Shown: positions 24,645 to 33,623 of the stretch, piece by piece
Layout: each line of letters opens with the position of its first letter
Numbering within the stretch: the first letter of the stretch is position 1
DNA from: Flavobacteriales bacterium
GTDB lineage: Bacteria > Bacteroidota > Bacteroidia > Flavobacteriales_F > PHOS-HE28
Direction of reading: 5' to 3'
Assembly: GCA_020852835.1 (NCBI GenBank)
Contig: JADZAC010000092.1
Coordinates: 1-47,406 of the forward strand
DNA length: 47,406 nucleotides
The notes under the pieces: generated by a model
Seen by the model: the letters and a program-made list of their open reading frames with translations, nothing else
Databases searched by the model: none
What the model was told of the DNA's origin: nothing
Made by a program: the position numbers and the translations under genes

Positions 24645-27304
24645 CAGTTCTGCTGCACTTGGTTGCCGCCCAACAGGTGCACCGAGCCTTTGAGGACCAT
24701 CGGCTCCGCGCCAGCCAACCGTTTGATGAAGACCGTGCAGACATAGAAGTACACGCCGTCCGGAACGGGCTCGCCCGCGTTGTTGAGCGTGCCATCCCAG
24801 CGGATGTCCGGGTCGTTGGTGGCGAACACCACCTGCCCCCAGCGGTTGAACACCTCCAGGTCGATCTCCTTCACCCCGCGGTAGGGGAACGGTATGAACA
24901 GGTCGTTGACACGGTCATTGTTCGGGGTGAAGACGTTGGGCAGGGTGTAGTCCGGGCAGTTGTCACCGCACGCTTGGTTGCTGAAGGCGCTCTCGTTGCC
25001 CACCGAGTCGATGGCGGTGACCACGTAACAGCCAGCCACCGAAGCACCGTCCACGTGGGTGAAAACGGTATCACCGGCACCGGTGATGGTGTGGATCAGC
25101 AGTGGTGTTCCACCAAGGCTTTCGCTGAAATAAATGTTGTAGCGCCAGGTGTCGTCCGCGCAGCTGTTGTTGGGATCGTTCCAAGTGAGCGTGTTCAGCG
25201 GCAGCTCACAATCATTCACTAGGGCCAGCGTGGGCGGGCAGGGCGGAGTGAGGTCCACCGGGCTTGCGCACGCTTCTTGGCTGAAGTTGATCAGCGGCGA
25301 AACGATCGCGGGGTCATCATAGGCACCAATGGACTTCACATAATAGCAGTAGCTCTCGCCGTTCACCAGTCCGGTGTCCACGTAAACCGGTCCGGCCGTG
25401 GTGCCGATGGAAGTGAACACCCCGCTGATGAGCCGGAACACCTCAAACTGCGTGTTCACCCACGGGGTGTTGTAGTTGATGTGCAGGGTGATCTGCTCGT
25501 CGTTGGGTTCAGGCACCAGGAACACCGATGAGGCCGTGTTGCCGGATCCGACCAGTGTATTGCCTCCTTCGCTGAGGAGTTCCACGCGGTAGGTATGCGC
25601 CACGCTGCGCGTATCCAGCCCGGCATCGGTGAAGGCCGTATCGGGATGGGCCAGGAAAGGGGAGTTCGACGAAGTGAACACCAGTTCGGTGGCAGTGGCA
25701 GATCCGGTACCGCGATAGAGCTTGAAGCGGTAGGGGCCGGGGTATTGCAGCGTGTCCAGGTCGTAGGCGTTGCTCCAGCGCACGGTATCCACCCCGGAAG
25801 CATTGTCGGTAATGCCCACGCTCACGTGCGTCATGATGGGCACATCACGCTCCAGCATGTTGCAGAACTCCACGCTGGCATAGCTCTCCGCCCCATCGGC
25901 AAAGGTGGCCGTTACCAGGTAGCAATAGGTGACGCCGAAGGCCAGGCCCGCGTCGGTATATGCCGTGCCGTTCAGCCCGCCGGTGCTGCCGATGAGCTGG
26001 TAGCCGGTGTATCCGGGCACGCCGGTTTCGCAGTGGCCGTGCGTCCAGCCGGTGCTCCCCTGGTGACGGTAGATGCGGTAGCCCGTGGCATTGGCGCAGG
26101 TGCTGGGCTCCCAAGCCAGTTCCATCACGCCGCCGTTGGGGCTGGCAGCGGGGTTCTGCGGTGCCGGGGCCACCACGGTGATATTCATGGTTTGGTAATC
26201 CTGTAATTGCACCGGGCTGGAATTGTCGCGGGCATTGAATACCACTTGCCAGGGCTGCTGCCGCACATGGGAACAATCGGTGCCCCAGGAGAAGTTGCCG
26301 TTGACCACGTTCTGCGCCGGGCTGGAGGTGAACACTGCCGGAGAGCTGGCCACCAGGAAGGGTGCGCCGAAAGCATCCAAGGTGATGGTCTGGCCCGCAT
26401 CGGGGTCGGTGGCCTGTACACTGAAGGCCAAGAGCGTTCCGGCCTCCACGCAGGTATCCTGCAACTGGGCGATCACCGGTGGTTGGTTGTTGCAAGGGCC
26501 CACGATCACCTGCATGTCGCGTTCCACCCAGCCGATGCTCACCCATTGGCCGTTGATCTTGCGCCACTCGCGCACAATGAAGGCGATGTTGTAAATGCCT
26601 GAAAGCTGCGGTGACTCCCACGTGATGGTGCCGCTGGTGGGGTCGACGGCATACTGGTTGTTCGCGCCAGGCATCACCTGATCGGGGAATTGATACCCGG
26701 GAATGGGGTTTCCCAGTCCATCCTCCGGTATGTTCAAGTCACCGCCCAAGCACACCATGGGTTCAAAGGAGAGGCTGTCGCCGTCGGTATCGTATGCGCC
26801 GGGGTTGTGCACCCAGGGCTGGCCCAAGCAGGCATTTTGGATGGGCGGGTTGAGAAAGCGCGGACTGCAATTGTTGCCGGCCACGCTGATCACCAGTTGC
26901 GTTTGCACGCACATGGGCACGTTCACCGAACCGGGGATGTTCACCACATCGGCCACGCGGTTGGGGTCGATGTACTGCAGCAGGTACACCCCGGGACCCG
27001 GGTATACATGTTGCTGGATGTACAGGTTGCGCTGTGTGGACACACCTGCAACGGTGATCACGTCGGAGGCATCACGGTCGATGGTGTCCAGCGGGGTATT
27101 GTCGCCCCAATCCAAGATGAACTCCGGCCGGTCTGCCGGAGAGTTCGGGTTGGTGTAAGTGATGATGGTAACCTCGTAAGTGAGGCTGCCCGCGTCGCCC
27201 ACGTGGCACACCAGGATCTCGCCCGCCTCATTGTGGGTGGCATGGGCAACCAAGGCGCAAGCCACCAGCAACCCGGCCCAGAACGTGCGGAGATATGCGC
27301 CCAT
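24644..27304 (-). CDS. Large secreted surface protein with T9SS type B sorting domain
   Basis: 886 residues with signal peptide MGAYLRTFWAGLLVACALVAHA followed at once by THNEAGEI, a mature N-terminus frequent in gliding-motility-type Bacteroidetes adhesins. The first 300 residues form two beta domains (VTIITYTNPNSPADRPEF, LDWGDNTPLDTIDRD). The centre holds several fibronectin type III-like repeats (LAWEPSTCANATGYRIYRH, RFKLYRGTG, WRYNIYFSE). The C-terminus has NVFTPNNDRVNDLFIPFPY and VFNRWGQVVF, the T9SS type B signature. A longer in-frame start 20 codons upstream would bury the signal peptide. The stop overlaps the ribE start by one base. An adhesive or matrix role is inferred from architecture only. 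Confidence 0.87.
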   Translation of the reverse strand: MGAYLRTFWAGLLVACALVAHATHNEAGEILVCHVGDAGSLTYEVTIITYTNPNSPADRPEFILDWGDNTPLDTIDRDASDVITVAGVSTQRNLYIQQHVYPGPGVYLLQYIDPNRVADVVNIPGSVNVPMCVQTQLVISVAGNNCSPRFLNPPIQNACLGQPWVHNPGAYDTDGDSLSFEPMVCLGGDLNIPEDGLGNPIPGYQFPDQVMPGANNQYAVDPTSGTITWESPQLSGIYNIAFIVREWRKINGQWVSIGWVERDMQVIVGPCNNQPPVIAQLQDTCVEAGTLLAFSVQATDPDAGQTITLDAFGAPFLVASSPAVFTSSPAQNVVNGNFSWGTDCSHVRQQPWQVVFNARDNSSPVQLQDYQTMNITVVAPAPQNPAASPNGGVMELAWEPSTCANATGYRIYRHQGSTGWTHGHCETGVPGYTGYQLIGSTGGLNGTAYTDAGLAFGVTYCYLVTATFADGAESYASVEFCNMLERDVPIMTHVSVGITDNASGVDTVRWSNAYDLDTLQYPGPYRFKLYRGTGSATATELVFTSSNSPFLAHPDTAFTDAGLDTRSVAHTYRVELLSEGGNTLVGSGNTASSVFLVPEPNDEQITLHINYNTPWVNTQFEVFRLISGVFTSIGTTAGPVYVDTGLVNGESYCYYVKSIGAYDDPAIVSPLINFSQEACASPVDLTPPCPPTLALVNDCELPLNTLTWNDPNNSCADDTWRYNIYFSESLGGTPLLIHTITGAGDTVFTHVDGASVAGCYVVTAIDSVGNESAFSNQACGDNCPDYTLPNVFTPNNDRVNDLFIPFPYRGVKEIDLEVFNRWGQVVFATNDPDIRWDGTLNNAGEPVPDGVYFYVCTVFIKRLAGAEPMVLKGSVHLLGGNQVQQN

Positions 27305-27583
27305 GGAATGCCCAAAGTTCGGCAATATCGGATCAGCCACCGTTGCAGCGGCCTGCCGTTCCATGGACGCAAGCCACCGTTCGTCGGTTTACCGGGGCGC
27401 CGGGGTTGCATCAAGTACCGGACCGGCCCGAACGGATCGTGTTCGCTGCAATGCAGGAGTACCGGCAAGAAGGGCAGCGAAGCAGTGCTGGCAGGGCTGC
27501 CGTTCCGCCGCAGGCCAAGTGCTGCCCCATGGCGAGCCCTATCTTCGGCCGATCTTTCCAAGTGTTACAAGATCCGACACCTT
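27305..27583. promoter_or_regulatory. Divergent promoter region
   Basis: 279 bases separate two divergent genes. On the minus strand GAACTTTG (27313-27320), one mismatch from TAnnTTTG, lies nine bases before the T9SS gene. On the plus strand no good box was found; GATCTTTC at 27561-27568 is a weak candidate for the aminopeptidase. Open frames through this stretch look non-coding. Confidence 0.4.
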
Positions 27584-29020
27584 ATGCTTCAGATCACCAA
27601 GAGCAACCGACCTGCCGGCGCCAAGGACCTGCTGGTGGTGCTTAACGATACCGCCCAGCTCCGAGCAGTGGACCTGGAGCGCAACGACCGGCAGTACCTG
27701 CTGGAACAACTCAAGGATGGCCGCCCGGTGGCCGTATGCGACATCAGCGGGAGGCTGGTGATGGTGCACCAGACCGCCAAGGCCGGTGATACCCCGGCGC
27801 GGTTGGAGAAAGCCCGTCGTGCAGGAAATGAAATGGCCTTGAAACTGATCGCCGCCAAACGGGAAGAAGCCCAACTGGTCAGCCTGCAGGCTGACGCTTC
27901 CGCCGCGTTGGCGCTGCTGGAAGGCGCGGTGCTTGGGGCCTACACCTTTACGCGCCACAAAACGGTGGACCTGCCGCGCCCCCTGAAGAGGCTGGCCGTG
28001 TATGCCCCCGAGCTGAAGCCCGCCGACCTGGAGGAGCTGATGGCCGTATGCGGTGCCGTATACACCGCTCGCGACCTGGTGAATGAGCCCGCTTCGCACC
28101 TCAGCGCCGTGCAGCTGGGCGAAGCCGCGCAGCGCCTGGGCAAGGCCCAGGGGTTCAGTGTGAAGGTGCTGAACAAAAAGCAGATCGAGGCCGAAGGCAT
28201 GGGCGGCCTGCTTGCGGTGAACCAAGGGAGCATCGACCCCCCCGCCTTCATCATCATGGAGTGGAAACCCAAAGGCGCGGTGAACAACAAGCCGGTGGTG
28301 CTGGTGGGCAAGGGTGTGGTGTACGACACCGGCGGCCTGAGCCTGAAGCCCACGCCCAACAGCATGGACGCCATGAAGTGCGACATGGCCGGTGCCGCCG
28401 CCATGATCGGCACCATGGTGGCCACGGCCCAGTGCAAGTTGCCCGTGCACGTGGTAGCCTTGGTGCCCAGCACGGACAACCGGCCCGGAGGGAGGGCCTT
28501 TGCCCCTGGCGACGTGCTGCGCATGCACAACGGGCTCACCGTGGAAAATTTGAACTCCGACGCAGAGGGCCGGCTGATCCTGGCGGATGCCCTCAGCTAC
28601 GGCGAGCGGTACGATGCGGAGACCATTTTCACGGCGGCCACCCTCACCGGGGCGGCTTCGCGCGCCATCGGCACCCAAGGCTCGGTGCTCATGGGCACCG
28701 CGCCGGAGGAAGACTTCGCCCTGCTCCAGCAAGCTGCCCACCACACCTTTGAGCGCCTGGCCCGCATGCCCTTCTGGGAGGAATATGCCGAGGAGCTCAA
28801 AAGCGACATCGCCGACTTGAAGAACATCGGGGGCGCACTGGCCGGCCAGATCACCGCCGGCAAGTTCCTGGCGCGTTTCACCACCAAGCCGTACATCCAC
28901 CTGGACATTGCGGGCACCGCATTCCTGGACAAGCGCGACCACTACCGGCCCAAGGGCGCCACCGGCGTGGGTGTGCGCCTGCTCTTTGAATACCTCAAAC
29001 GCCGCGCGGCGGCCAAGTAA
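27584..29020 (+). CDS. Leucyl aminopeptidase-type M17 peptidase
   Basis: 478 residues, a cytosolic two-metal aminopeptidase that releases N-terminal residues during peptide turnover. The C-terminal catalytic domain holds LVGKGVVYDTGGLSLKP (metal-binding lysine and aspartate), MKCDMAGAAAMIGTM and NLNSDAEGRLILADAL, which supplies the remaining aspartate and glutamate ligands and the arginine. The last is the family signature NTDAEGRL with serine instead of threonine, an accepted change. The N-terminal half is diverged, as usual. The ATG at 27584 gives MLQITKSNRPAGAKDLLVVL; the frame is open far upstream but not protein-like. The stop overlaps the pdxA start by one base (TAATG). Confidence 0.93.
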   Translation: MLQITKSNRPAGAKDLLVVLNDTAQLRAVDLERNDRQYLLEQLKDGRPVAVCDISGRLVMVHQTAKAGDTPARLEKARRAGNEMALKLIAAKREEAQLVSLQADASAALALLEGAVLGAYTFTRHKTVDLPRPLKRLAVYAPELKPADLEELMAVCGAVYTARDLVNEPASHLSAVQLGEAAQRLGKAQGFSVKVLNKKQIEAEGMGGLLAVNQGSIDPPAFIIMEWKPKGAVNNKPVVLVGKGVVYDTGGLSLKPTPNSMDAMKCDMAGAAAMIGTMVATAQCKLPVHVVALVPSTDNRPGGRAFAPGDVLRMHNGLTVENLNSDAEGRLILADALSYGERYDAETIFTAATLTGAASRAIGTQGSVLMGTAPEEDFALLQQAAHHTFERLARMPFWEEYAEELKSDIADLKNIGGALAGQITAGKFLARFTTKPYIHLDIAGTAFLDKRDHYRPKGATGVGVRLLFEYLKRRAAAK

Positions 29021-30108
29021 TGGCCACCATGAACGAAGGACCCCTGCGCGTGGGCATCAGTTGCGGCGACCTCAACGGCATCGGCTTGGAGGTGGTGCTG
29101 AAGACCTTCGAGGACCCGCGGATGATGCAGGACCTCATACCGGTGCTTTACTGCGGCGCCAAGGCGGTGAACCACTACCGCCGTACCGTGCCCGGCGGCG
29201 AGCAGATGCAGATCAACGGCATAGCACATGCCCAAGATGCCTTAGCGAAGAAGCTCAATGTGGTGCATGTGTGGGATGAGGAGGCCCCGATCGAGCCGGG
29301 CATGCCTTCAGGCCAAAACGCGGGCTTCGCCATCCGCAGCCTGGAAGCCGCTGCCCAAGACCTGGCCACGGGCAAGGTGGATGTGCTGGTCACCGCCCCC
29401 ATCGACAAGCACAGCATGGAACAGGCGGGGTTCGCCTTTCCGGGGCACACCGAGTATTTGGCGCACCTGGCCGGGGGCGATGCCGAAGTGCTGATGCTGC
29501 TGGTGGGGGAAGGCTTGCGTGTGGGCACCGTTACCGGACACATTCCGCTCAAGGACGTTCCCCAGGCCATCACCACCGAGCGTATCCTGGCCAAGGCCCG
29601 CCTGATGCATCAGAGCCTGGAACGCGATTTTGGCATCGACGGCCCCAAACTGGCCATACTCGGCCTCAACCCGCATGCGGGCGATGGGGGCACCTTGGGC
29701 ACGGAGGACAAGGAGCGGATTCTGCCGGCCGTGCGCAAGTTGAATGAGGAGGGCATTACGGCGCTGGGGCCTTATCCGGCCGACGGATTCTTCGGCAATG
29801 GCACCTACACCCATTTCGACGGAGTGTTGGCCATGTACCACGACCAAGGCTTGGCCCCCTTCAAAGCGCTCAACTTCGGCCATGGGGTGAACTACACCGC
29901 CGGCCTGCCCGTGGTACGCACCAGCCCCGATCATGGCACCGCATTGGATATTGCCGGCAAGGGGGTGGCCGATGAAGGGTCCTTCCGCCATGCTGTTTGG
30001 CTGGCGTGCGATATACTGCGGCGCCGGGAAGCATACAAGGCAATGACGGCCAACCCGTTGCAGCCCCAAAAGCGCGATAAGGAAAAGAAGGGGCCGCCAG
30101 TCCGCTGA
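29020..30108 (+). CDS. pdxA: 4-hydroxythreonine-4-phosphate dehydrogenase
   Basis: NAD-dependent oxidation of 4-phosphohydroxy-threonine in the DXP-dependent pyridoxal phosphate pathway. The 362-residue protein starts with RVGISCGDLNGIGLEVVLKTF, matching the family GDPxGIGPE region. Metal and substrate residues lie in VTAPIDKHSM, FPGHTEYLAHL, LNPHAGDGGTLGTED and VLAMYHDQGLAPFK; the C-terminal stretch VVRTSPDHGTALDIAGKG is diagnostic. A second ATG three codons downstream is also possible. It is coupled to the M17 gene by a one-base overlap. Downstream, a perfect -7 box restarts transcription for the lipid-synthesis genes. Confidence 0.96.
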   Translation: MATMNEGPLRVGISCGDLNGIGLEVVLKTFEDPRMMQDLIPVLYCGAKAVNHYRRTVPGGEQMQINGIAHAQDALAKKLNVVHVWDEEAPIEPGMPSGQNAGFAIRSLEAAAQDLATGKVDVLVTAPIDKHSMEQAGFAFPGHTEYLAHLAGGDAEVLMLLVGEGLRVGTVTGHIPLKDVPQAITTERILAKARLMHQSLERDFGIDGPKLAILGLNPHAGDGGTLGTEDKERILPAVRKLNEEGITALGPYPADGFFGNGTYTHFDGVLAMYHDQGLAPFKALNFGHGVNYTAGLPVVRTSPDHGTALDIAGKGVADEGSFRHAVWLACDILRRREAYKAMTANPLQPQKRDKEKKGPPVR

Positions 30109-30138
30109 ACCCCGTCCCCATGCGGAGCTGCACCGCTA

Positions 30139-30172
30139 TTTGACGCAGTTCGGCCCGGCAGCATTACATTTG
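30139..30172 (+). promoter_or_regulatory. Full Bacteroidetes promoter for yceD-rpmF-plsX-fabH-accBC
   Basis: TTTG at 30139-30142 (-33 box) and TACATTTG at 30165-30172 (an exact TAnnTTTG) are 22 bases apart, close to the known 19-21 spacing. The ATG lies 33 bases beyond the -7 box. This is the most complete promoter seen in the window and heads the lipid gene block. Confidence 0.7.
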
Positions 30173-30204
30173 CCGGTCCATTTTCCGGGGTGGGCCTGGT
30201 CCAC

Positions 30205-30717
30205 ATGGAAGCGCTGCAAGAACATACCATACTTTTTACCGGCTTGAAGGACGGTTCCCACGGCTTCGACTACAAGCTGGGTGCGGCCTTTTTCAAGGCT
30301 TGCGGTGATGAGGAGTTTTTGGGCGGCGACGTGGAGGTGCACATTGACCTGGACAAGAACAGTCACCTGCTGGTGGCCACCATCCACGTGGAGGGCCACG
30401 TGGACATGCTGTGCGACCATTGCAACGCGCCCATGCACCAGCGGGTGCAGGGCGACCAGCGACAGATCTTCAAGCTTACCGGGGAAGAGGAAACGGACGA
30501 GGACGAACTGGTGGGCTTGGACCCCCACGCCCACGAAGTGAACCTCACGCATTATATCTACGAGTGCATCACCCTGCACCTGCCCATTCGGCACATACAC
30601 CCGGCGGGCGAATGTGACCCGGCCGTGACCGATGCCTTGGAACAAGTGATGGTGAACCACGAACCGGACCCGCGTTGGGCCAAACTGAACGAACTGAAAA
30701 AGAACAAAGGCGCTTAA
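30205..30717 (+). CDS. YceD/DUF177 family protein
   Basis: A 170-residue protein of the DUF177 family, which in most bacteria lies directly upstream of rpmF, as here; YceD is linked to 23S rRNA accumulation in chloroplasts and bacteria. Visible are HTILFTGLKDGSHGFDYKLG at the N-terminus, VEGHVDMLCDHCNAPMHQRV near 65 with a CxxC pair, and HYIYECITLHLPIRHIHP near 115, followed by WAKLNELKKNK at the end, the usual C-terminal pattern. The ATG at 30205 is favoured over a GTG at 30190 because the family begins a few residues before the first strand. Confidence 0.9.
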   Translation: MEALQEHTILFTGLKDGSHGFDYKLGAAFFKACGDEEFLGGDVEVHIDLDKNSHLLVATIHVEGHVDMLCDHCNAPMHQRVQGDQRQIFKLTGEEETDEDELVGLDPHAHEVNLTHYIYECITLHLPIRHIHPAGECDPAVTDALEQVMVNHEPDPRWAKLNELKKNKGA

Positions 30718-30739
30718 AACGCTTTTCATTCCTGACACG

Positions 30740-30931
30740 ATGCCAAATCCAAAACGCCGATTTTCGAAGACCCGCACCGCCAAGCGCCGTACGCACCAAG
30801 GTGCCGCCACTGCCACGCTGAGCACGTGCAGCACCACCGGTGAGACGCACCTGCGCCACCGCGCCTACAAAGTGGGCGACGACCTGATGTACCGCGGAAA
30901 GGTGCTGAGCACCAAATCTACGGAGGCATAA
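30740..30931 (+). CDS. rpmF: 50S ribosomal protein L32
   Basis: 63 residues starting MPNPKRRFSKTRTAKRRTHQGA, the unmistakable L32 N-terminus. Of the zinc-ribbon cysteines only one remains (LSTCSTTGETHLRHRAY), so this is a zinc-independent form, as is common in Bacteroidetes. It sits 22 bases after the DUF177 gene and 31 bases before plsX, the conserved yceD-rpmF-plsX order that couples ribosome and lipid synthesis. Confidence 0.97.
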   Translation: MPNPKRRFSKTRTAKRRTHQGAATATLSTCSTTGETHLRHRAYKVGDDLMYRGKVLSTKSTEA

Positions 30932-30962
30932 CCCGGGCCGCGTGACCACCCCGCAAACCGGA

Positions 30963-31901
30963 ATGCGGATCGGTTTGGACATCATGGGCAGCGACCACGG
31001 CCCCATGGTTCCCGTCCGTGCATCCATCCTGGCGGCCCAAGAGCTGCCGGAGCATGTGCGCTTGGTGCTGATCGGCAATGAACAGGCCATCCGGGACGGC
31101 CTGCATGCCGAAGGTGCTGATGCGGACGACTTCGATATTGTGCCCAGCCAGGACGACATCACCATGGGCGACCATGCGAGCAAGGCACTGGTGAACAAAC
31201 CCGCCAGCAGCATTGCCTTGGGCTTCCGCATGCTGAAGGGGGGCCAGCTGGACGCCTTCGCCAGCACGGGCAACACCGGTGCCATGCTGGTGGGCAGCGT
31301 AATGGTGCTCAAACCCCTGCCCGGGGTCTTGCGGCCGTGCATCACCAGCATCCTGCCCAAGGCGGACGGCAGCTTCGGGCTGATGGTGGACGTGGGGGCC
31401 AATGCCGATTGCAAACCGGAAATGCTGTTCCAGTTCGGCCTGCTGGGCTCCCTCTATGCCCAACATGTTTATGGCATTGCCCAACCCAAGGTGGGCCTGC
31501 TGAGCATTGGCGAAGAAGAAAAGAAAGGCAACGCCCTGACCCTGGCCGCCCACGCCCTGATGAAGGCCACCGGTGAGTTCAACTTCATCGGAAATGTGGA
31601 AGGCCGGGACCTGTTCTTGGACAAGGCCGACGTGGTGGTGTGCGACGGCTTCACCGGCAACGTGGTGCTGAAGGCGTTGGAAGGATTCCACGGCCTGGTG
31701 AAGGACCGCGGCGGGAACGACCCCTTCCTGGAGCGCTTCGACTACCAGAACTACGGCGGCACGCCGGTGCTGGGCGTGGACGGCACGGTGATGATCGGCC
31801 ACGGCATCAGCAATGAAGCCACCGTGAAGAACATGCTGCTGTTGACAAACAAGGTTGCCCAAAGCAAATTGCACCGGCGTATCGGCGAGGCATTCCAATA
31901 A
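30963..31901 (+). CDS. plsX: Phosphate acyltransferase
   Basis: Makes acyl-phosphate from acyl-ACP for the PlsY step of phospholipid synthesis. The 312-residue protein begins MRIGLDIMGSDHGPMVPVRA, the PlsX start, with MGSDHGP replacing the more common MGGDHAP. Other family blocks are FASTGNTGAMLVGS near 102, LMVDVGANADCKPEMLFQFG near 142, GLLSIGEEEKKGNAL near 180 and VCDGFTGNVVLKALEG near 225. A GTG seven codons upstream (30942) is an alternative start. It lies between rpmF and fabH in the conserved lipid operon. Confidence 0.95.
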   Translation: MRIGLDIMGSDHGPMVPVRASILAAQELPEHVRLVLIGNEQAIRDGLHAEGADADDFDIVPSQDDITMGDHASKALVNKPASSIALGFRMLKGGQLDAFASTGNTGAMLVGSVMVLKPLPGVLRPCITSILPKADGSFGLMVDVGANADCKPEMLFQFGLLGSLYAQHVYGIAQPKVGLLSIGEEEKKGNALTLAAHALMKATGEFNFIGNVEGRDLFLDKADVVVCDGFTGNVVLKALEGFHGLVKDRGGNDPFLERFDYQNYGGTPVLGVDGTVMIGHGISNEATVKNMLLLTNKVAQSKLHRRIGEAFQ

Positions 31902-31945
31902 CCGCACAGCGCAATACACCCGGGCCGCCCAAGGCCCGCCCCTCC

Positions 31946-32938
31946 ATGAAGACCACAGCCGCCATCACCGCCGTCAACGGCCATGTGCCCGAGTTCGTAC
32001 TGAGCAATGCGATCCTGGAAACCATGGTGGACACCAACGACGCCTGGATCACCGAGCGCACGGGCATCAAGGAGCGGCGCATCCTCAAGGGCAAGGACCA
32101 AGGCGTGAGCGTCATGGCGGCAGAAGCCGTGAAGGGCCTGTGCGCCAAGCGCGGCATGGACCCCATGGAGATCGACCTGCTGATCTGCTGCACGGTCACC
32201 CCGGACATGCAGTTCCCGGCCACGGCCAACATCATCTGCGACAAGGTGGGGGCCCGGAACGCTTGGGGTTACGACCTCAACGCGGCCTGTTCAAGCTTCA
32301 TCTTCGGCCTGACCACCGGCGCCCAGTTCATCGAAACGGGGAAGTACAAAAAAGTGGTGGTGGTGGGTGCCGACAAGATGAGCAGCATCATCGACTATAC
32401 CGACCGGGCCACTTGCATCATTTTCGGTGACGGTGCCGGGGCGGTGCTGCTGGAACCCGACCACCAGGGATACGGCGTGATGGACAGCATCCTGCGGTCG
32501 GACGGCAGCGGCTGCCAATACCTGCACCAAAAGGCCGGCGGCTCCATGCGACCGGCCAGCCTGCAAACGGTGGAAGCCCGTGAGCACTTCGTATACCAGG
32601 AGGGCAAGGCGGTGTTCAAATTCGCCGTGACCAACATGGCCGATGTGAGCGCGGAGATCATGGAGCGCAACAAGCTCACCGCCCAGGATGTGGCTTGGCT
32701 GGTGCCCCACCAGGCGAACAAGCGCATCATCGACGCCACCGCCCACCGCATGGGCCTGGATGACAGCAAGGTGATGCTCAACATACACAAGTACGGAAAC
32801 ACCACCTCGGGCACCATACCCCTGTGCCTGTGGGAATGGGAGAGCCGCTTGAAAAAGGGCGACAACCTCATCCTGGCCGCTTTCGGGGGCGGCTTCACCT
32901 GGGGTTCGGTCTACATCAAGTGGGCCTACGGTTCGTGA
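31946..32938 (+). CDS. fabH: Beta-ketoacyl-ACP synthase III
   Basis: Starts fatty-acid synthesis by condensing an acyl-CoA primer with malonyl-ACP. The 330-residue protein has the catalytic triad C115 (NAACSSFIFG), H255 (PHQANKRI) and N285 (KYGNTTSGTIP). TNDAWITERTGIKERRI near residue 30 is the family's CoA-binding stretch. The primer preference, acetyl or branched, cannot be read safely. It follows plsX by 44 bases and precedes accB by 46, consistent with one transcript making the initiating enzymes of lipid synthesis. Confidence 0.97.
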   Translation: MKTTAAITAVNGHVPEFVLSNAILETMVDTNDAWITERTGIKERRILKGKDQGVSVMAAEAVKGLCAKRGMDPMEIDLLICCTVTPDMQFPATANIICDKVGARNAWGYDLNAACSSFIFGLTTGAQFIETGKYKKVVVVGADKMSSIIDYTDRATCIIFGDGAGAVLLEPDHQGYGVMDSILRSDGSGCQYLHQKAGGSMRPASLQTVEAREHFVYQEGKAVFKFAVTNMADVSAEIMERNKLTAQDVAWLVPHQANKRIIDATAHRMGLDDSKVMLNIHKYGNTTSGTIPLCLWEWESRLKKGDNLILAAFGGGFTWGSVYIKWAYGS

Positions 32939-32984
32939 ACCGTTTGCTTTTCTACCTTGGCCCTCCGCGGCCGGAACCAATCCC

Positions 32985-33479
32985 ATGGAACCCATGAACA
33001 TCACACAGATCCAGGACCTGATCAAATTCGTTGCCAAGAGCGGCGTGAGCGAAGTAGAGATCGAGCAGAAGGACTTCAAGCTTACGATCAAGACCGCCGC
33101 CAGCAAGAAGGAAGTGCAGGTGATCACGGCGGCTCCACCGGTGTACGCCCCGGCCCCCCTGCCGGGACCCGCACCGGCCGCACCGGCTGCTGCCGCACCT
33201 CCGCCAGCCCAGGCGGCGGCACCGGCGGCAGAAAGCAAATACATCACCGTGAAGGCACCGATGATCGGCACCTTTTACCGTGCCGCCGGTCCGGGCAAAC
33301 CCGTGTTCGTCAATGTGGGCGACGAGATCAAGCCGGGCAAAACCCTGTGCATCATCGAGGCCATGAAGCTCTTCAACGAGATCGAGAGCGAGGTGAGCGG
33401 CAAGATCGTGAAGGTGCTGGTGGACGACGCCAAGCCCGTGGAGTACGACCAGCCCCTGTTCTTGGTGGACCCCGCATAG
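32985..33479 (+). CDS. accB: Biotin carboxyl carrier protein of acetyl-CoA carboxylase
   Basis: 164 residues. The N-terminal part (ITQIQDLIKFVAKSGVSEVEI) serves subunit contact, a 35-residue A/P-rich linker (51-83) follows, and the C-terminal biotinyl domain starts at ITVKAPMIGTFYRAAGP. The biotin-accepting lysine is K128 in EAMKLFNEIE, and the thumb region of the domain is present. It works with the biotin carboxylase encoded next, across a 144-base gap that contains a long imperfect inverted repeat; such a gap is large for the usually tight accB-accC pair. Confidence 0.97.
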   Translation: MEPMNITQIQDLIKFVAKSGVSEVEIEQKDFKLTIKTAASKKEVQVITAAPPVYAPAPLPGPAPAAPAAAAPPPAQAAAPAAESKYITVKAPMIGTFYRAAGPGKPVFVNVGDEIKPGKTLCIIEAMKLFNEIESEVSGKIVKVLVDDAKPVEYDQPLFLVDPA

Positions 33480-33483
33480 CCCA

Positions 33484-33605
33484 TTCACCACAGAGGCACA
33501 GAGAGCACAGAGGAATGCTTGATAGGCACGCAAGCGATCTCCCCGGCCCGAATGCCCTAGTGGAACTTTCCTTCTTCCCTGTGTCCTCAGTGCCTCTGTG
33601 GTGAA
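33484..33605. repeat. Interspersed inverted-repeat element between accB and accC
   Basis: TTCACCACAGAGGCACAGAG (33484-33503) and its inverted copy at 33586-33605 match at 19 of 20 bases, with weaker pairing continuing inward (AGCACAGAGGAA against CACAGGGAAGAAGG). The 82-base interior has no open frame. The CACAGAGGCACAGAG terminus is a motif seen at many dispersed loci in environmental Bacteroidetes and other phyla, so this resembles a miniature repeat element (recognised from memory, not searched). It adds about 120 bases to the accB-accC gap without breaking either gene. Confidence 0.8.
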
Positions 33606-33623
33606 CCAGACCGGAAGTCTCCC

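Noticed and set aside
26690-27583. N-terminal extension of the M17 aminopeptidase to 776 residues
   Set aside because: It crosses the divergent promoter region and runs antisense to the T9SS gene; the M17 family start fits 27584.
30740-30931. Loss of zinc cysteines in L32 considered as a mutation
   Set aside because: Cysteine-poor L32 forms are common among Bacteroidetes, so this is ordinary.
33484-33605. Considered as a rho-independent terminator of accB
   Set aside because: The loop is about 80 bases and there is no T-run; the arms fit an interspersed repeat better.
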